DNA from: Hyphomonadaceae bacterium JAD_PAG50586_4
GTDB taxonomy: Bacteria; Pseudomonadota; Alphaproteobacteria; Caulobacterales; Aquidulcibacteraceae
Assembly (NCBI GenBank): GCA_023242925.1
Contig: CP096134.1
Span: 744,001-808,000 of the forward strand
Direction of reading: 5' to 3'
DNA: 64,000 nucleotides
Part shown: piece after piece, positions 34,469-43,666 of the stretch
Layout: the number at the start of each line of letters is the position of its first letter
How positions within the stretch are numbered: position 1 is the stretch's first letter
Program-made: the position numbers and the translations under genes
The notes under the pieces: model-generated
What the model saw: the letters and a program-made list of their open reading frames with translations, nothing else
Database searches by the model: none
Told to the model about the DNA's origin: nothing

Positions 34469-37400
34469 CGCGCGATAGAGATTCTGCGTCGATGAAATCG
34501 GTGTACGTGGCGCCGGCGAAGGTTTTCACCGCTGGGCGCGCGCGGTCGTACGGCAGCTCAGCCAGCGCCGGGATTGTCTTGTATTGGTTCAGCCAATAGG
34601 TCTCGATCTCGGCTTTGGTGGCGCCGCGCGCGGCTTGGTCGGTCGCGTATTGCGCGTAGGAAAGCGGCTTCGGCAGATCGGCCTTCGCGCCGGCGAGGCG
34701 GGCGCCGTACGATTTCGAGAGCTCATCGACGATGATGTTGAGTGACCAACCGTCGGCGACGATGTGATGGCCGGTGAAGACCAGCACATGCAGCTGCGGG
34801 CTGAGCTTCAGCACATGAGCGCGCATGACCGGGCCGTTGATCAAGTCGAACGGTGTCGCGGCGTCTTGCGCCATGAAGGCTTTCAGCGACGCTTCCGAAT
34901 CAGCTTCATTGCTGACGTCGATGACCGGGAGATCGATGACAGCGTCAGGCGAGATGATCATGCGATCGCCAGCGCGCGAGAAGCGGGCGCGCATCGCGTC
35001 GTGACGCAGTGAGACGTCCTTCATTGCGTTGGCGAGCGCATCGGTGCTGAGCGGGCCTTCGAAGCGCACGCTCATGCTTTCGTTGAAGGCGCAGGAGGCT
35101 TCGTCGCCCATTTGCGAGGCGAGCCAGACTTCGATCTGCGGCTCGGTCAGCGGCGACTCACTCGGCGACGCGGCGGTGGCGACAGCGGCGGACGCAGCGG
35201 CCGCGCCTTCTTTCGGCGCGAGGATGCCGGCGCCCTGCAGCGCGTCGAGCGCTTGGCCGAACACGCGATAGACCTTTTCCAGATCTTCGTCCGTGTGTGT
35301 GGTCGTCAAAAAGCAGGGGAAGCCTTCCTGAATGTGGACGCCCAAATGGCGCACATAGAGGTAGAACAAGCTGCCCAGGCGATCTTCGCCGGCGAAATTG
35401 ATGTTGAACCAGGACGAGAAAGTTTCCGCGCGCGTGGCGATGCCGCGACGGGCGAGATCGGAATTGATGCGCTCCACGAGAGCGTTGCAACGCTCCGCGA
35501 GCTTGGTCTGCAAGCTCGGACCTTGCTCTTCCATGTACGTCATAACCGCGTGGCAGGCGGCGAGCACGAGCGGGTGACGCACGAACGTGCCGGCGAAGAA
35601 CGTGGGCGCCACTTCCGGCACGGAATCATCGCCATAGCGCCATTGACCGCCATCAAGCGCGTCCATGAAGCGCGGCGCGCCGGCGAGAATGCCCACCGGC
35701 ATGCCGCCGCCAAGCACTTTGCCGTACGTCGCCATATCGGCGCGGACGCCATAGAGCGCCTGCATGCCGCCTTGGTGCGTGCGGAAGCCGGTGACGACTT
35801 CATCGAACACGAAAGCCGTGCCGGATTGCTCGGTGATGACGCGAATCTCTTTCAGGAACTCGGTCGGGCGAATTTCCGGGTGACGGCTTTGCACCGGCTC
35901 AACAATGACGGCCGCAAGGTCGTTCGCGTTGGCGCAGATCCAATCAAGCGATTCCGGCGCGCCGTAATTCAGCACGATCATGTTTGCGACCGATTCCGGC
36001 GGCACGCCGATTGTGACCGGCAATGCTTTCGGGCCTTGGCGCTTGCCGCCGGGCTTCACCAGCACTTCGTCGAACTGGCCGTGATAATCGTTGTTGAAGA
36101 CGACGATCTTGTTGCGGCCAGTTACGGTACGGGCGAGGCGCATCGCCGCCATCACCGCTTCCGAACCGGTGTTGCAGAACGTCACGCGTTCCATGCCGAT
36201 CATGTTGGCGATTTGCTTGGCGACCACGCCGGCGAGCGGCGCTTGCGGGCCGATGGCGAAACCGGCCTTGGTTTGCTCAATCACCGCCTCTTGGACGAAG
36301 TCCGGCGCGTGGCCGAACATGGTCTGGCCAAAGCCGTTGACGAGGTCGATATATTCGTTGCCGTCGACGTCCCAGATGCGCGAGCCCTTCGAGCGCGGCG
36401 ACACGATCGGATAGACGGCTTCCTTCCATTCGGCGCGGAAGCCGTTGGCGGCGCGCGGATCGGCGAGGGTTGGCCGATTGTCGGCGGTGTAGGATTTCGA
36501 GCCCGGCGTGCGCGCTGTGTATTGCTGCACGAAGGTTTCGATGAAATCGCGCTGCGCGTTCGACACTTGCTGCGCTTGCGGGCGGGCGCCGCGCAGATAT
36601 TGCTTGAAGCGTTGCGGGGTGGTGTCTTCGTCGTCGGCTGGCGCGTCAGCAGCCGGCGCTTTTGCAGTTGGCGCAGGCGCAGCTTTCGCGGCAGGCGCTG
36701 CGACGGGAGCCGCAACCGGAGCCGGTGCAGCCGCCGCCATTGGCATCGCCGCCGGCACGCCTTGCATCGCGGCGAGTTGTTGCGCGAACAGGTTTTGCAT
36801 CGCCGCCATTTGCGCGGCGAAAACGCCTTCCATGCCGCCGGCGATCGGCATCGGCTGCGCCATCATCGGCGCGGCGACCATTTGCATCGGGGCTTGCGCG
36901 ACGGGCGCCGCAGCCACTGACGCAGCGGCGGCTGGCGCGGCTTCGGCAGGCATCGTGGCGTCGAGGAAGGCGACCAGAGCTTCAACGGTTGGAATGTCGT
37001 TCACGAGCTGGCGGAAGGTGATCTTCACCCCGAACTTCGAAGCGAGCTGCTGCACGACTTGGCCGAGCAACAAGCTGTCGAAGCCAAGCTCAAGGAAGCT
37101 CGCATTCGTATCCGCGCCTTCAAGCGACTCGCCTGAGAGGTCTTCGAGGATTTCCGTGATCGCGGCGCGGAAGTTGGCCAGGCGCGCTTCAGAGGACGGC
37201 ATAGACATGAGTACAGGTTCCGGGTTGGAAGCTTGGATTGGGACGTAGGTTGGCGGCGCCACGAGTGTTGGCGTCGGGAAGGAAATCACCTGCGCTTGCT
37301 GCGCCTGATGGGCGTGCTTTGGGGCGTCGATGAAATGGCTTTGGCGTTGGAACGGGTAGGTTGGCAGCGAGATCCGGCGCCCTTCGAGGGGACGACGCGC

Positions 37401-40007
37401 GTTCCAATCGATCGCGGCGCCCATGGCCCACAGGCGGCCGAAGGCTTCGGCCATGGTGACATCGTCGGCGCTCGTACGCGTCGCTTCCGGCATGGAATTG
37501 ATCAGTGCGCCAGCGCCGCCCTTGCCGAGAATTTGCGAGGCGAGGGTCGCCAGTGTGCGACCGGGGCCGACTTCGATGAGGATGGGCTTGGCGTCTTTGC
37601 TGACCGCAGCGATACCATCGGCGAAGCGCACAGCTTCGCGGCAATGACGCGCCCAATAATGCGGTTCGCGCGCTTCGTCCGGCTTGATCCAATCGCCGGT
37701 GAGGCTGGAGACGTACGGAATGCTCGGTGCGCTGAAGCGAATTTTTGCGGCTTCCTGCGTCAGCGCTTCGACCACGGGCGCCATCATGCGCGAGTGGAAG
37801 GCGTGCGAAGTGTGTAGGCGGCGATGCACGACACCTGCCGCATCGAGCGTCTTTTCCAGCGCGTCGACATCCTCGAACGTGCCGGAGACGACGCAAAGGT
37901 TCGGCGAATTGATCGCGGCGAGATCGAGCGTGTCGCCGAGATAGGGGCGCAGATCAGCTTCGCTCAGGCGCACCGAGAGCATCGCGCCGCCTGGCATGTC
38001 CTGCATTAAGCGGCCGCGCGCGGCGATGAGCGTCAGCGCGTCTTCGAATTGCATCACGCCCGAGAGGCACGCGGCGACAAACTCGCCGACGCTGTGACCG
38101 ATCATGGCCGTGGGTTGCACGCCCCAGCTCATCCAAAGACGCGCGGTGGCGTATTCAATCAGGAAAAGCGCGGGTTGTGCGAGCAGCGTGGAGCGGATCG
38201 GATGCGGCGCGTCCTCGGAGGGCGGCGCATCGTCGTAGAGGATTTTCAGCAGGTCGAGACCGGAGAGGCGCTGCAGCAAAGCCGCGCCCTTCTGCATGAT
38301 GTCGCGGAAGAGCGGCTCGCGTTCATAAAGGTCGCGACCCATGCCGGGATATTGCGCGCCCTGGCCCGGGAACATGAAGATGATAGGCGCGCTGTCGGCG
38401 GCGGTGCTGATCGCGGTTGCGCCGCGCAGCTTGGCGATGGCCTCTTCGCGCGTGCTTACGGCGATGACTGTTCGCTTCGGGAAAGCGCGGCGGCCTTCGA
38501 TCAGCGTGAATGCGACGTCGTTGAGCGCGAGTGCGGGTGTCGCTTCCAAATGTGCAGCGAGGCGTTCCTTGGCCTGCGCAAGCGCTTCGTCGCTGCGCGC
38601 GGAGAGCGGCAGGATGATCGGCGTATCGTCTTGCGCGGTTTCGGCGGCGATGACGCGCGGCGCTTCTTCCAACACAAGGTGCACGTTGGTGCCGCCCATG
38701 CCGAAGGAGCTGACGCCAGCGCGACGCGGCGTTGCGCCACGCGGCCAGGGCATTAGCTTATCGACGACGTAGAACGGGCTGTTGGCGAAATCGATGCGCG
38801 GGTTCGGCGCGGCGTAGTTCGCCATCGGCGGCATTTCGCCGTGGTGCAGACTGAGTGTTGCTTTGATGAGACCGGCTACGCCGGCGGCGGCGTCGAGGTG
38901 GCCGATGTTCGCTTTGATCGAACCGAGGCCGCAGAATTGGCGCGTCTCGCTGCCAAAGGCTTTGCGTAGGCCTTCAAACTCGATCGGATCGCCGAGCGGC
39001 GTCGCGGTGCCGTGGCACTCGATGTAGGAAATGGACTCTGGATCGACGCCAGCGACAGCTTGTGCAGTGGCGATGACGGCGGCTTGGCCATCGACGCTTG
39101 GCGCGGTGAAGCCGACTTTGTCGGCGCCGTCATTGTTGATCGCCGCGGCGCGGATCACCGCGTAAATCCGATTGCCGTCGCGCAGCGCGTCTTCGAGGCG
39201 CTTCAACAGCACTACGCCCGCGCCCATGCCGAACACGGTGCCCGCGCCCTTGGCGTCGAACGGGCGGCAGATGCCGTCCGGGGCGACGATACCTTCTTCT
39301 TGGAAGAGGTAGCCGCGCTTGATTGGGAACGAGATCGACACGCCGCCCGCAAGCGCCATGTCCGATTGATAGAGCTGCAAGCTTTGGCACGCTTGCGCCA
39401 CGGCGAGCAGCGAGGTTGAGCACGCGCTCTGCACATTGATGGCGGGGCCGCGCAGATTGAGTTTGTAGGCGACGCGGGTGGCGAAGAAGTCTTGCAGACC
39501 GCCGGTCCAGGTCGAGAAATCGGCGACCTGATAATTGCTCGCCGCGCGTTCCATCGCCGCGCGGTCCGGCATGACGTGCGTGGCCATATAAGTGGAGAAG
39601 GCGGTGCCTGCGAACACGCCGATGGCGCCGTCATAGCGCGAGGAATCAACGCCGCCGTCTTCCAACGCTTCCCATGCGCATTCGAGGAAAACGCGATGTT
39701 GCGGGTCGATCGAAGCGGCTTCGCGCGCGAGCATGCCGAAAAAACCGGCGTCGAACTTGTCGACGTCCTCGATGATCGGCCGCGCTTTTACAAAATTCGG
39801 ATCGTTGCGTACTTCGGGCGGATGCGCGTCTTCAAGCTCTTGGTCGCTGAAGCGCGTGACCGAGCACACGCCATTGCGGATGTTGTCCCAAAACTGGTCA
39901 AGGTTCTTCGCACCAGGGAAACGACCGGAGATACCGACGATAGCAATCGCGTCCGACGCGAGTGCGTCAGATGCGTTTTCGTCTGCTATCGTGTCGTTCC
40001 CAGACAC
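34374..40007 (-). CDS. Hybrid PKS-NRPS megasynthase: KS-AT-ACP-aminotransferase-C (frame lost in C domain)
   Basis: A 1877-residue protein as read. KS: NVQSACSTSLLA (Cys196), ECHGTATPLGDP and KANIGHLDAAAG complete the Cys-His-His triad. AT: MIGHSVGEFVAA (Ser639) and HTSHAFHS, the HAFH type usual for malonyl-CoA. ACP: FLELGFDSLLLGQ. After an Ala/Pro/Met-rich linker comes a class-III aminotransferase with MATYGKVLGGGMPVG (PLP lysine Lys1430), as in mycosubtilin/iturin and microcystin McyE-type enzymes. Then a condensation domain with intact GHHIVADGW (His1748). There is no KR, DH or MT. The frame changes near 34495 and continues at 31994-34468. Start GTG 40007 overlaps the A-PCP stop. Confidence 0.9.
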   Translation of the reverse strand: MSGNDTIADENASDALASDAIAIVGISGRFPGAKNLDQFWDNIRNGVCSVTRFSDQELEDAHPPEVRNDPNFVKARPIIEDVDKFDAGFFGMLAREAASIDPQHRVFLECAWEALEDGGVDSSRYDGAIGVFAGTAFSTYMATHVMPDRAAMERAASNYQVADFSTWTGGLQDFFATRVAYKLNLRGPAINVQSACSTSLLAVAQACQSLQLYQSDMALAGGVSISFPIKRGYLFQEEGIVAPDGICRPFDAKGAGTVFGMGAGVVLLKRLEDALRDGNRIYAVIRAAAINNDGADKVGFTAPSVDGQAAVIATAQAVAGVDPESISYIECHGTATPLGDPIEFEGLRKAFGSETRQFCGLGSIKANIGHLDAAAGVAGLIKATLSLHHGEMPPMANYAAPNPRIDFANSPFYVVDKLMPWPRGATPRRAGVSSFGMGGTNVHLVLEEAPRVIAAETAQDDTPIILPLSARSDEALAQAKERLAAHLEATPALALNDVAFTLIEGRRAFPKRTVIAVSTREEAIAKLRGATAISTAADSAPIIFMFPGQGAQYPGMGRDLYEREPLFRDIMQKGAALLQRLSGLDLLKILYDDAPPSEDAPHPIRSTLLAQPALFLIEYATARLWMSWGVQPTAMIGHSVGEFVAACLSGVMQFEDALTLIAARGRLMQDMPGGAMLSVRLSEADLRPYLGDTLDLAAINSPNLCVVSGTFEDVDALEKTLDAAGVVHRRLHTSHAFHSRMMAPVVEALTQEAAKIRFSAPSIPYVSSLTGDWIKPDEAREPHYWARHCREAVRFADGIAAVSKDAKPILIEVGPGRTLATLASQILGKGGAGALINSMPEATRTSADDVTMAEAFGRLWAMGAAIDWNARRPLEGRRISLPTYPFQRQSHFIDAPKHAHQAQQAQVISFPTPTLVAPPTYVPIQASNPEPVLMSMPSSEARLANFRAAITEILEDLSGESLEGADTNASFLELGFDSLLLGQVVQQLASKFGVKITFRQLVNDIPTVEALVAFLDATMPAEAAPAAAASVAAAPVAQAPMQMVAAPMMAQPMPIAGGMEGVFAAQMAAMQNLFAQQLAAMQGVPAAMPMAAAAPAPVAAPVAAPAAKAAPAPTAKAPAADAPADDEDTTPQRFKQYLRGARPQAQQVSNAQRDFIETFVQQYTARTPGSKSYTADNRPTLADPRAANGFRAEWKEAVYPIVSPRSKGSRIWDVDGNEYIDLVNGFGQTMFGHAPDFVQEAVIEQTKAGFAIGPQAPLAGVVAKQIANMIGMERVTFCNTGSEAVMAAMRLARTVTGRNKIVVFNNDYHGQFDEVLVKPGGKRQGPKALPVTIGVPPESVANMIVLNYGAPESLDWICANANDLAAVIVEPVQSRHPEIRPTEFLKEIRVITEQSGTAFVFDEVVTGFRTHQGGMQALYGVRADMATYGKVLGGGMPVGILAGAPRFMDALDGGQWRYGDDSVPEVAPTFFAGTFVRHPLVLAACHAVMTYMEEQGPSLQTKLAERCNALVERINSDLARRGIATRAETFSSWFNINFAGEDRLGSLFYLYVRHLGVHIQEGFPCFLTTTHTDEDLEKVYRVFGQALDALQGAGILAPKEGAAAASAAVATAASPSESPLTEPQIEVWLASQMGDEASCAFNESMSVRFEGPLSTDALANAMKDVSLRHDAMRARFSRAGDRMIISPDAVIDLPVIDVSNEADSEASLKAFMAQDAATPFDLINGPVMRAHVLKLSPQLHVLVFTGHHIVADGWSLNIIVDELSKSYGARLAGAKADLPKPLSYAQYATDQAARGATKAEIETYWLNQYKTIPALAELPYDRARPAVKTFAGATYTDFIDAESLSRGEEGRRQARVHVVRDPAGHAASDDGPPRQRQ

Positions 40008-41896
40008 TAGCCCCTGCCTTTCTTGGCGTCCCGCATACGTGCAAGCGCCTCAGCCTGGCGCTTCGCTTTGTCCTTAACTGCAAGAGCCGCGCCGCCGGTT
40101 TCGCCTTTAGGTTTGCGTAACCGTTCGGCCAGGTCGCGGATCTTGGGCGCTTCGAACAGCACTACTAATGGAACGTCGGGACTGAGTTTTTCCTGAATTT
40201 TCGCGTGTACGCGGATTAAAAGAAGTGAGGTGCCGCCGAGGTCGAAGAAATTATCGTCGAGACCGACGGCGCCGATGCCCAAAACTTCACGCCAAATTTC
40301 CGCTAACGTGCGTTCGGTGTCGTCGTTGGTTTCCAATGGCTTAAAGTCGAGGCGCGGCGCGGGCAGCGCCTTACGATCTAATTTACCAGCCGGCGTCAGC
40401 GGGAACCTCTCCATCACGACAACGTCGGAGGGGATCAAGTGCGCCGGTGCGTGCGTTTTTAAGCGTTCGATAATGGCTGCGCCAAAGGCGGGCGGCGCCG
40501 GTTGCTCGACGGGCTTCAAATAGGCGGCGAGGCGTTTGATGCCGGGCATGTCTTCACGCAGGATCGCCGCGGCGTCGGCGACTTCATCGTCCATGCGCAG
40601 CAGGGCTTCGACTTCGTCGAGTTCGACGCGCTTGCCGTTCAGCTTCACTTGCCGATCGTTGCGACCGACAAATTCGATCAAGCCATCCGGGCGGCGGCGT
40701 ACGATATCGCCTGTGCGATAGAGTCGTTCACCGGTTTGCGGGTGGCGTACGAATTTTTGCGCGGTGAGTTCGGGCTGGTTGTGATAGCCGATGGCGAGAC
40801 CATCGCCGCCTGTGCAAAGCTCACCAGTTTCGCCGTCAGCAACTTCGCGCAACGCCTCATCCATCACGTAGATGGTGCAATGATCGACGGCGTCGCCAAT
40901 CGGCACGGAGCCTTCGCACCAGCCTGTCGGCGGCAGCACAAAACACGTGGTAATAATGCTGTTTTCAGTGGGGCCGTAGGCGTTCACGACCATCGTGTTT
41001 GGCATGGCGCGCGCAGCTTTATCCGCGTGCTGAACGGAGAACACGTCGCCGCCGACGAACATGCCGCGCAGGCTCGCGAGCGCAGCCGGATTGTGCTCGA
41101 CCATGTAATGGAAGATGCCGGTGCTGAAGATGGTCCACGTCGCCTTCGTGCGATTGACGGCGTCGATGATGCGATCGAGCGACGGCGTCGCGTCCGGCAA
41201 AATTGCTAGCGTGCCGCCGTTTGCAAGCGCGCCCCAGATTTCTAATTGGCTGGGGTCGAACGAGAGCGCCACCATGTGCAGCACCACGTCGCCAGGACCG
41301 GTGATGCCGACGAATTTGTTGCGCCACGTGCTGCGCACCACGCCGCGGTGCGGGACGATGACGCCCTTGGGCTGGCCCGTGGAACCAGAGGTGTACATGA
41401 GATAGGCGGCGTCTTCAGGCGCACCTTCGTGGGCGGCGATCTGGGCGTCGCCAGGCTCATAGCTCAGCAGGATCGTGTTCGCAGGCGGGAACCCGAGCTG
41501 CAGGAAATTGAGGGCATCGGCCTGCGCGAACAGGGCTTTCGGGGCGGCGTCGCTTAGCATGAAAGCGAGGCGTTCGCGCGGGTAGGCGGGGTCAAGCGGC
41601 GTGAAGGCCGCGCCGACCTTAAGCGTCGCGATCATTGCCGCGATCGCTTCGATCGAGCGAAGGGTCAGCAGGGCGACGACGTCGCCCGGGCCAACGCCGA
41701 TCGCCTGAAGCTTGGCCGCGAGCTTGTTCGAGAACGCGTCGAGTTCCGCGTAGCTCAGGGTGCGGCCTTCTTGTTCCACGGCCGTCACGTGCGGCGCGGA
41801 TTGTACGTAGCCGGCGAAGAGCTGGGTGAGGGTCTTGTCGCGAGGGTAAGTGGCGGGCGAGACGACGCCGAAGGCGGGATTCTCAGCTAGGCTCAT
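40007..41896 (-). CDS. NRPS loading protein: adenylation domain and peptidyl carrier
   Basis: A 629-residue protein with one adenylation domain (AAYLMYTSGSTGQPKGVIVP, VNAYGPTENSIITTC, YRTGDIVRRRPDGLIEFVG, LTPAGKLDRKALP) and one carrier (DDNFFDLGGTSLLLIRV), followed by a Lys-rich tail (KDKAKRQAEALARMRDAKKG). No condensation domain precedes it, so it should load the starter unit. Specificity residues read D-P-L-I-F-G-A-I-I-K, for which I recall no standard assignment. It is the first gene of the minus-strand operon and its stop overlaps the PKS start (TAGTG). Confidence 0.9.
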   Translation of the reverse strand: MSLAENPAFGVVSPATYPRDKTLTQLFAGYVQSAPHVTAVEQEGRTLSYAELDAFSNKLAAKLQAIGVGPGDVVALLTLRSIEAIAAMIATLKVGAAFTPLDPAYPRERLAFMLSDAAPKALFAQADALNFLQLGFPPANTILLSYEPGDAQIAAHEGAPEDAAYLMYTSGSTGQPKGVIVPHRGVVRSTWRNKFVGITGPGDVVLHMVALSFDPSQLEIWGALANGGTLAILPDATPSLDRIIDAVNRTKATWTIFSTGIFHYMVEHNPAALASLRGMFVGGDVFSVQHADKAARAMPNTMVVNAYGPTENSIITTCFVLPPTGWCEGSVPIGDAVDHCTIYVMDEALREVADGETGELCTGGDGLAIGYHNQPELTAQKFVRHPQTGERLYRTGDIVRRRPDGLIEFVGRNDRQVKLNGKRVELDEVEALLRMDDEVADAAAILREDMPGIKRLAAYLKPVEQPAPPAFGAAIIERLKTHAPAHLIPSDVVVMERFPLTPAGKLDRKALPAPRLDFKPLETNDDTERTLAEIWREVLGIGAVGLDDNFFDLGGTSLLLIRVHAKIQEKLSPDVPLVVLFEAPKIRDLAERLRKPKGETGGAALAVKDKAKRQAEALARMRDAKKGRG

Positions 41897-42327
41897 GGCG
41901 TGCGCTCATTCTCAGCGGCTGATACGGAAGCGCGCCCCGCGGATGATCCGCGCGCGCGCCAATTCCGGCCCGAATTTCGGCTCGTTTCCCGACCGGTACG
42001 TATCCGGATAGGCGTGTGCATTGCAACAAAACTCGCGCCAGAGGGGACGAAAATGGGACGGTAGGCAGCGACCTACCCGGCCGCTGTTACCTCTATGCAA
42101 TACCTGGGCTCAGCGGACCCCCTGATTGCGAGCGGTGGCGCCGGGGCGTCTGTGTCGATTCAGCACGTTTGTTAGCGATGATGGTGAGTGGGCCTTAACC
42201 AAGTCGGCTGGCGGATTTCTTGCATTGCCCACAGAAGAAAGGCCGCTCTTCGAGCGTCGCCGATAAAAAACCTTGCCTTGTTGCAGCGCACCGAGTTTGC
42301 GAAGCGGCTGGGACAATTGGAGTTTCT
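41897..42327. other. 431-base divergent intergenic region between the NRPS-PKS operon and algD
   Basis: No plausible coding frame was found here. It must hold the promoters for the minus-strand synthetase operon and the plus-strand algD operon. A purine-rich ribosome site (TTGGAG) lies just before the algD ATG at 42328. No convincing sigma-70 pair, riboswitch or repeat was recognised by eye. Confidence 0.6.
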
Positions 42328-43644
42328 ATGAAGGTCGCAATTATCGGCATCGGTTATGTGGGCGCCGTCTCGGCCGCCTGCTTGGCGCGCGACGGGCATG
42401 AGATCGTCGCTGTCGACGTGAACCCCACCAAGGTGAAGGCGATTTTGAGCGGCCAGGCGCCGATCATCGAGCCGAGCTTGCCGGAAGTGACGGCCGAAGC
42501 CGTGGCCGCCGGCCGTCTGCGCGCGACCGAGGATGTCGCGACCGCCGTAGCCGAGACGGATATGTGCCTGATCTGCGTCGGCACGCCGTCGACGCAGGCG
42601 GGAAGCCTGGAGCTTAATTACGTGCTGCGCGTGGCCGAGCAGATCGGTGCGGCGCTGAAGAAGCGCAAAGGTCATTATTCGGTGGTCGTGCGCTCGACCA
42701 TTCTGCCCGGTACGATGGATGGGATTGTCATCCCCGCGCTCGAAGCGGCGTCCGGCATGAAGGCCGGCAAGGGCTTCGGCATCGGTTATTATCCAGAGTT
42801 TCTACGCGAAGGCAGCGCGATCAAGGATTACGATGATCCAGGTCTGATCGTGTTCGGCGCGCGCGACGATGCGACGTTCGAACGTTTGAGTTCATTGCAA
42901 GAGAGCACACGCGACCGCGTGCAGCGCGTCGAGATGCGCACGGCCGAAGGCATCAAATATTTCTGCAATGCTTGGCATGCGCTGAAGATCAGCTTCTCCA
43001 ACGAAGTGGGCAACATCTGCAAGGCGCATGGCGTCAACGGCGTTGAGGTGATGGAAGCACTGGTTTCCGACAATCGCTTGAATGTGTCGAAAGCCTATAT
43101 GCGGCCGGGCTTCGCCTATGGCGGCTCATGCTTGCCGAAGGATTTGCGCGCGTTGCGTTATGCGGCGCGTCAGCTCAATGTGCCGACGCCGGTGCTCGAT
43201 GGCGCGGGGCTCGCCAATGACGTGCAGATCGATCAGGCCTTTCAGCTCGTCACGCGCGTGAAGAACGTGAACCGTCGCGTCAGTTTCTTGGGTGTGAGCT
43301 TTAAGCCGGACACCGACGATCTGCGCGAAAGCCCGAACGTCGTGCTGGCGGAGCGGCTGCTTGGCAAGGGTTATGACATCGCGATCTACGACGCCAACGT
43401 GCGCATGTCGCGTCTGACTGGCGCCAACCTCGCTTATATTCTTGATCTTTTGCCGCACATCTCGCGTATGTTGCGCGAAGATTTGGATCAGGTGCTCGCG
43501 TTTTCGGACACGATCATCGTCGGCCATGCCAAATTGCTGAAGGGCGTCGATCGCGCAAAGCTTGAAGGCAAAACGATTATCGATCTCGCTGGCTTGCCGC
43601 CAGAATGGCGTGAGCGCAAAGATTATTACGGAATCTGCTGGTAA
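42328..43644 (+). CDS. algD: GDP-mannose 6-dehydrogenase
   Basis: Oxidises GDP-mannose twice to GDP-mannuronate, the precursor of uronate-containing polysaccharides (cytosol, NAD+ dependent). The N-terminal Rossmann motif is KVAIIGIGYVGAVSAACLA, followed by HEIVAVDVNPTKV and QAPIIEPSLPEV, which favour AlgD over UDP-glucose dehydrogenase. The catalytic Cys268 is in YGGSCLPKDLRAL, the same position number as in Pseudomonas AlgD. The C-terminal domain has LGVSFKPDTDDLRESPNVVL. The ATG at 42328 is chosen over a longer ORF from 42220 since it starts exactly at the Rossmann fold. GH5 and heparinase-like genes follow. Confidence 0.9.
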   Translation: MKVAIIGIGYVGAVSAACLARDGHEIVAVDVNPTKVKAILSGQAPIIEPSLPEVTAEAVAAGRLRATEDVATAVAETDMCLICVGTPSTQAGSLELNYVLRVAEQIGAALKKRKGHYSVVVRSTILPGTMDGIVIPALEAASGMKAGKGFGIGYYPEFLREGSAIKDYDDPGLIVFGARDDATFERLSSLQESTRDRVQRVEMRTAEGIKYFCNAWHALKISFSNEVGNICKAHGVNGVEVMEALVSDNRLNVSKAYMRPGFAYGGSCLPKDLRALRYAARQLNVPTPVLDGAGLANDVQIDQAFQLVTRVKNVNRRVSFLGVSFKPDTDDLRESPNVVLAERLLGKGYDIAIYDANVRMSRLTGANLAYILDLLPHISRMLREDLDQVLAFSDTIIVGHAKLLKGVDRAKLEGKTIIDLAGLPPEWRERKDYYGICW

Positions 43645-43666
43645 GGCCTGCTAGACGGACGGGGCG

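Noticed and set aside
35112..36920. 602-codon plus-strand ORF opposite the PKS
   Set aside because: Antisense to the ACP-aminotransferase part; composition is His/Arg-rich with no recognisable fold.
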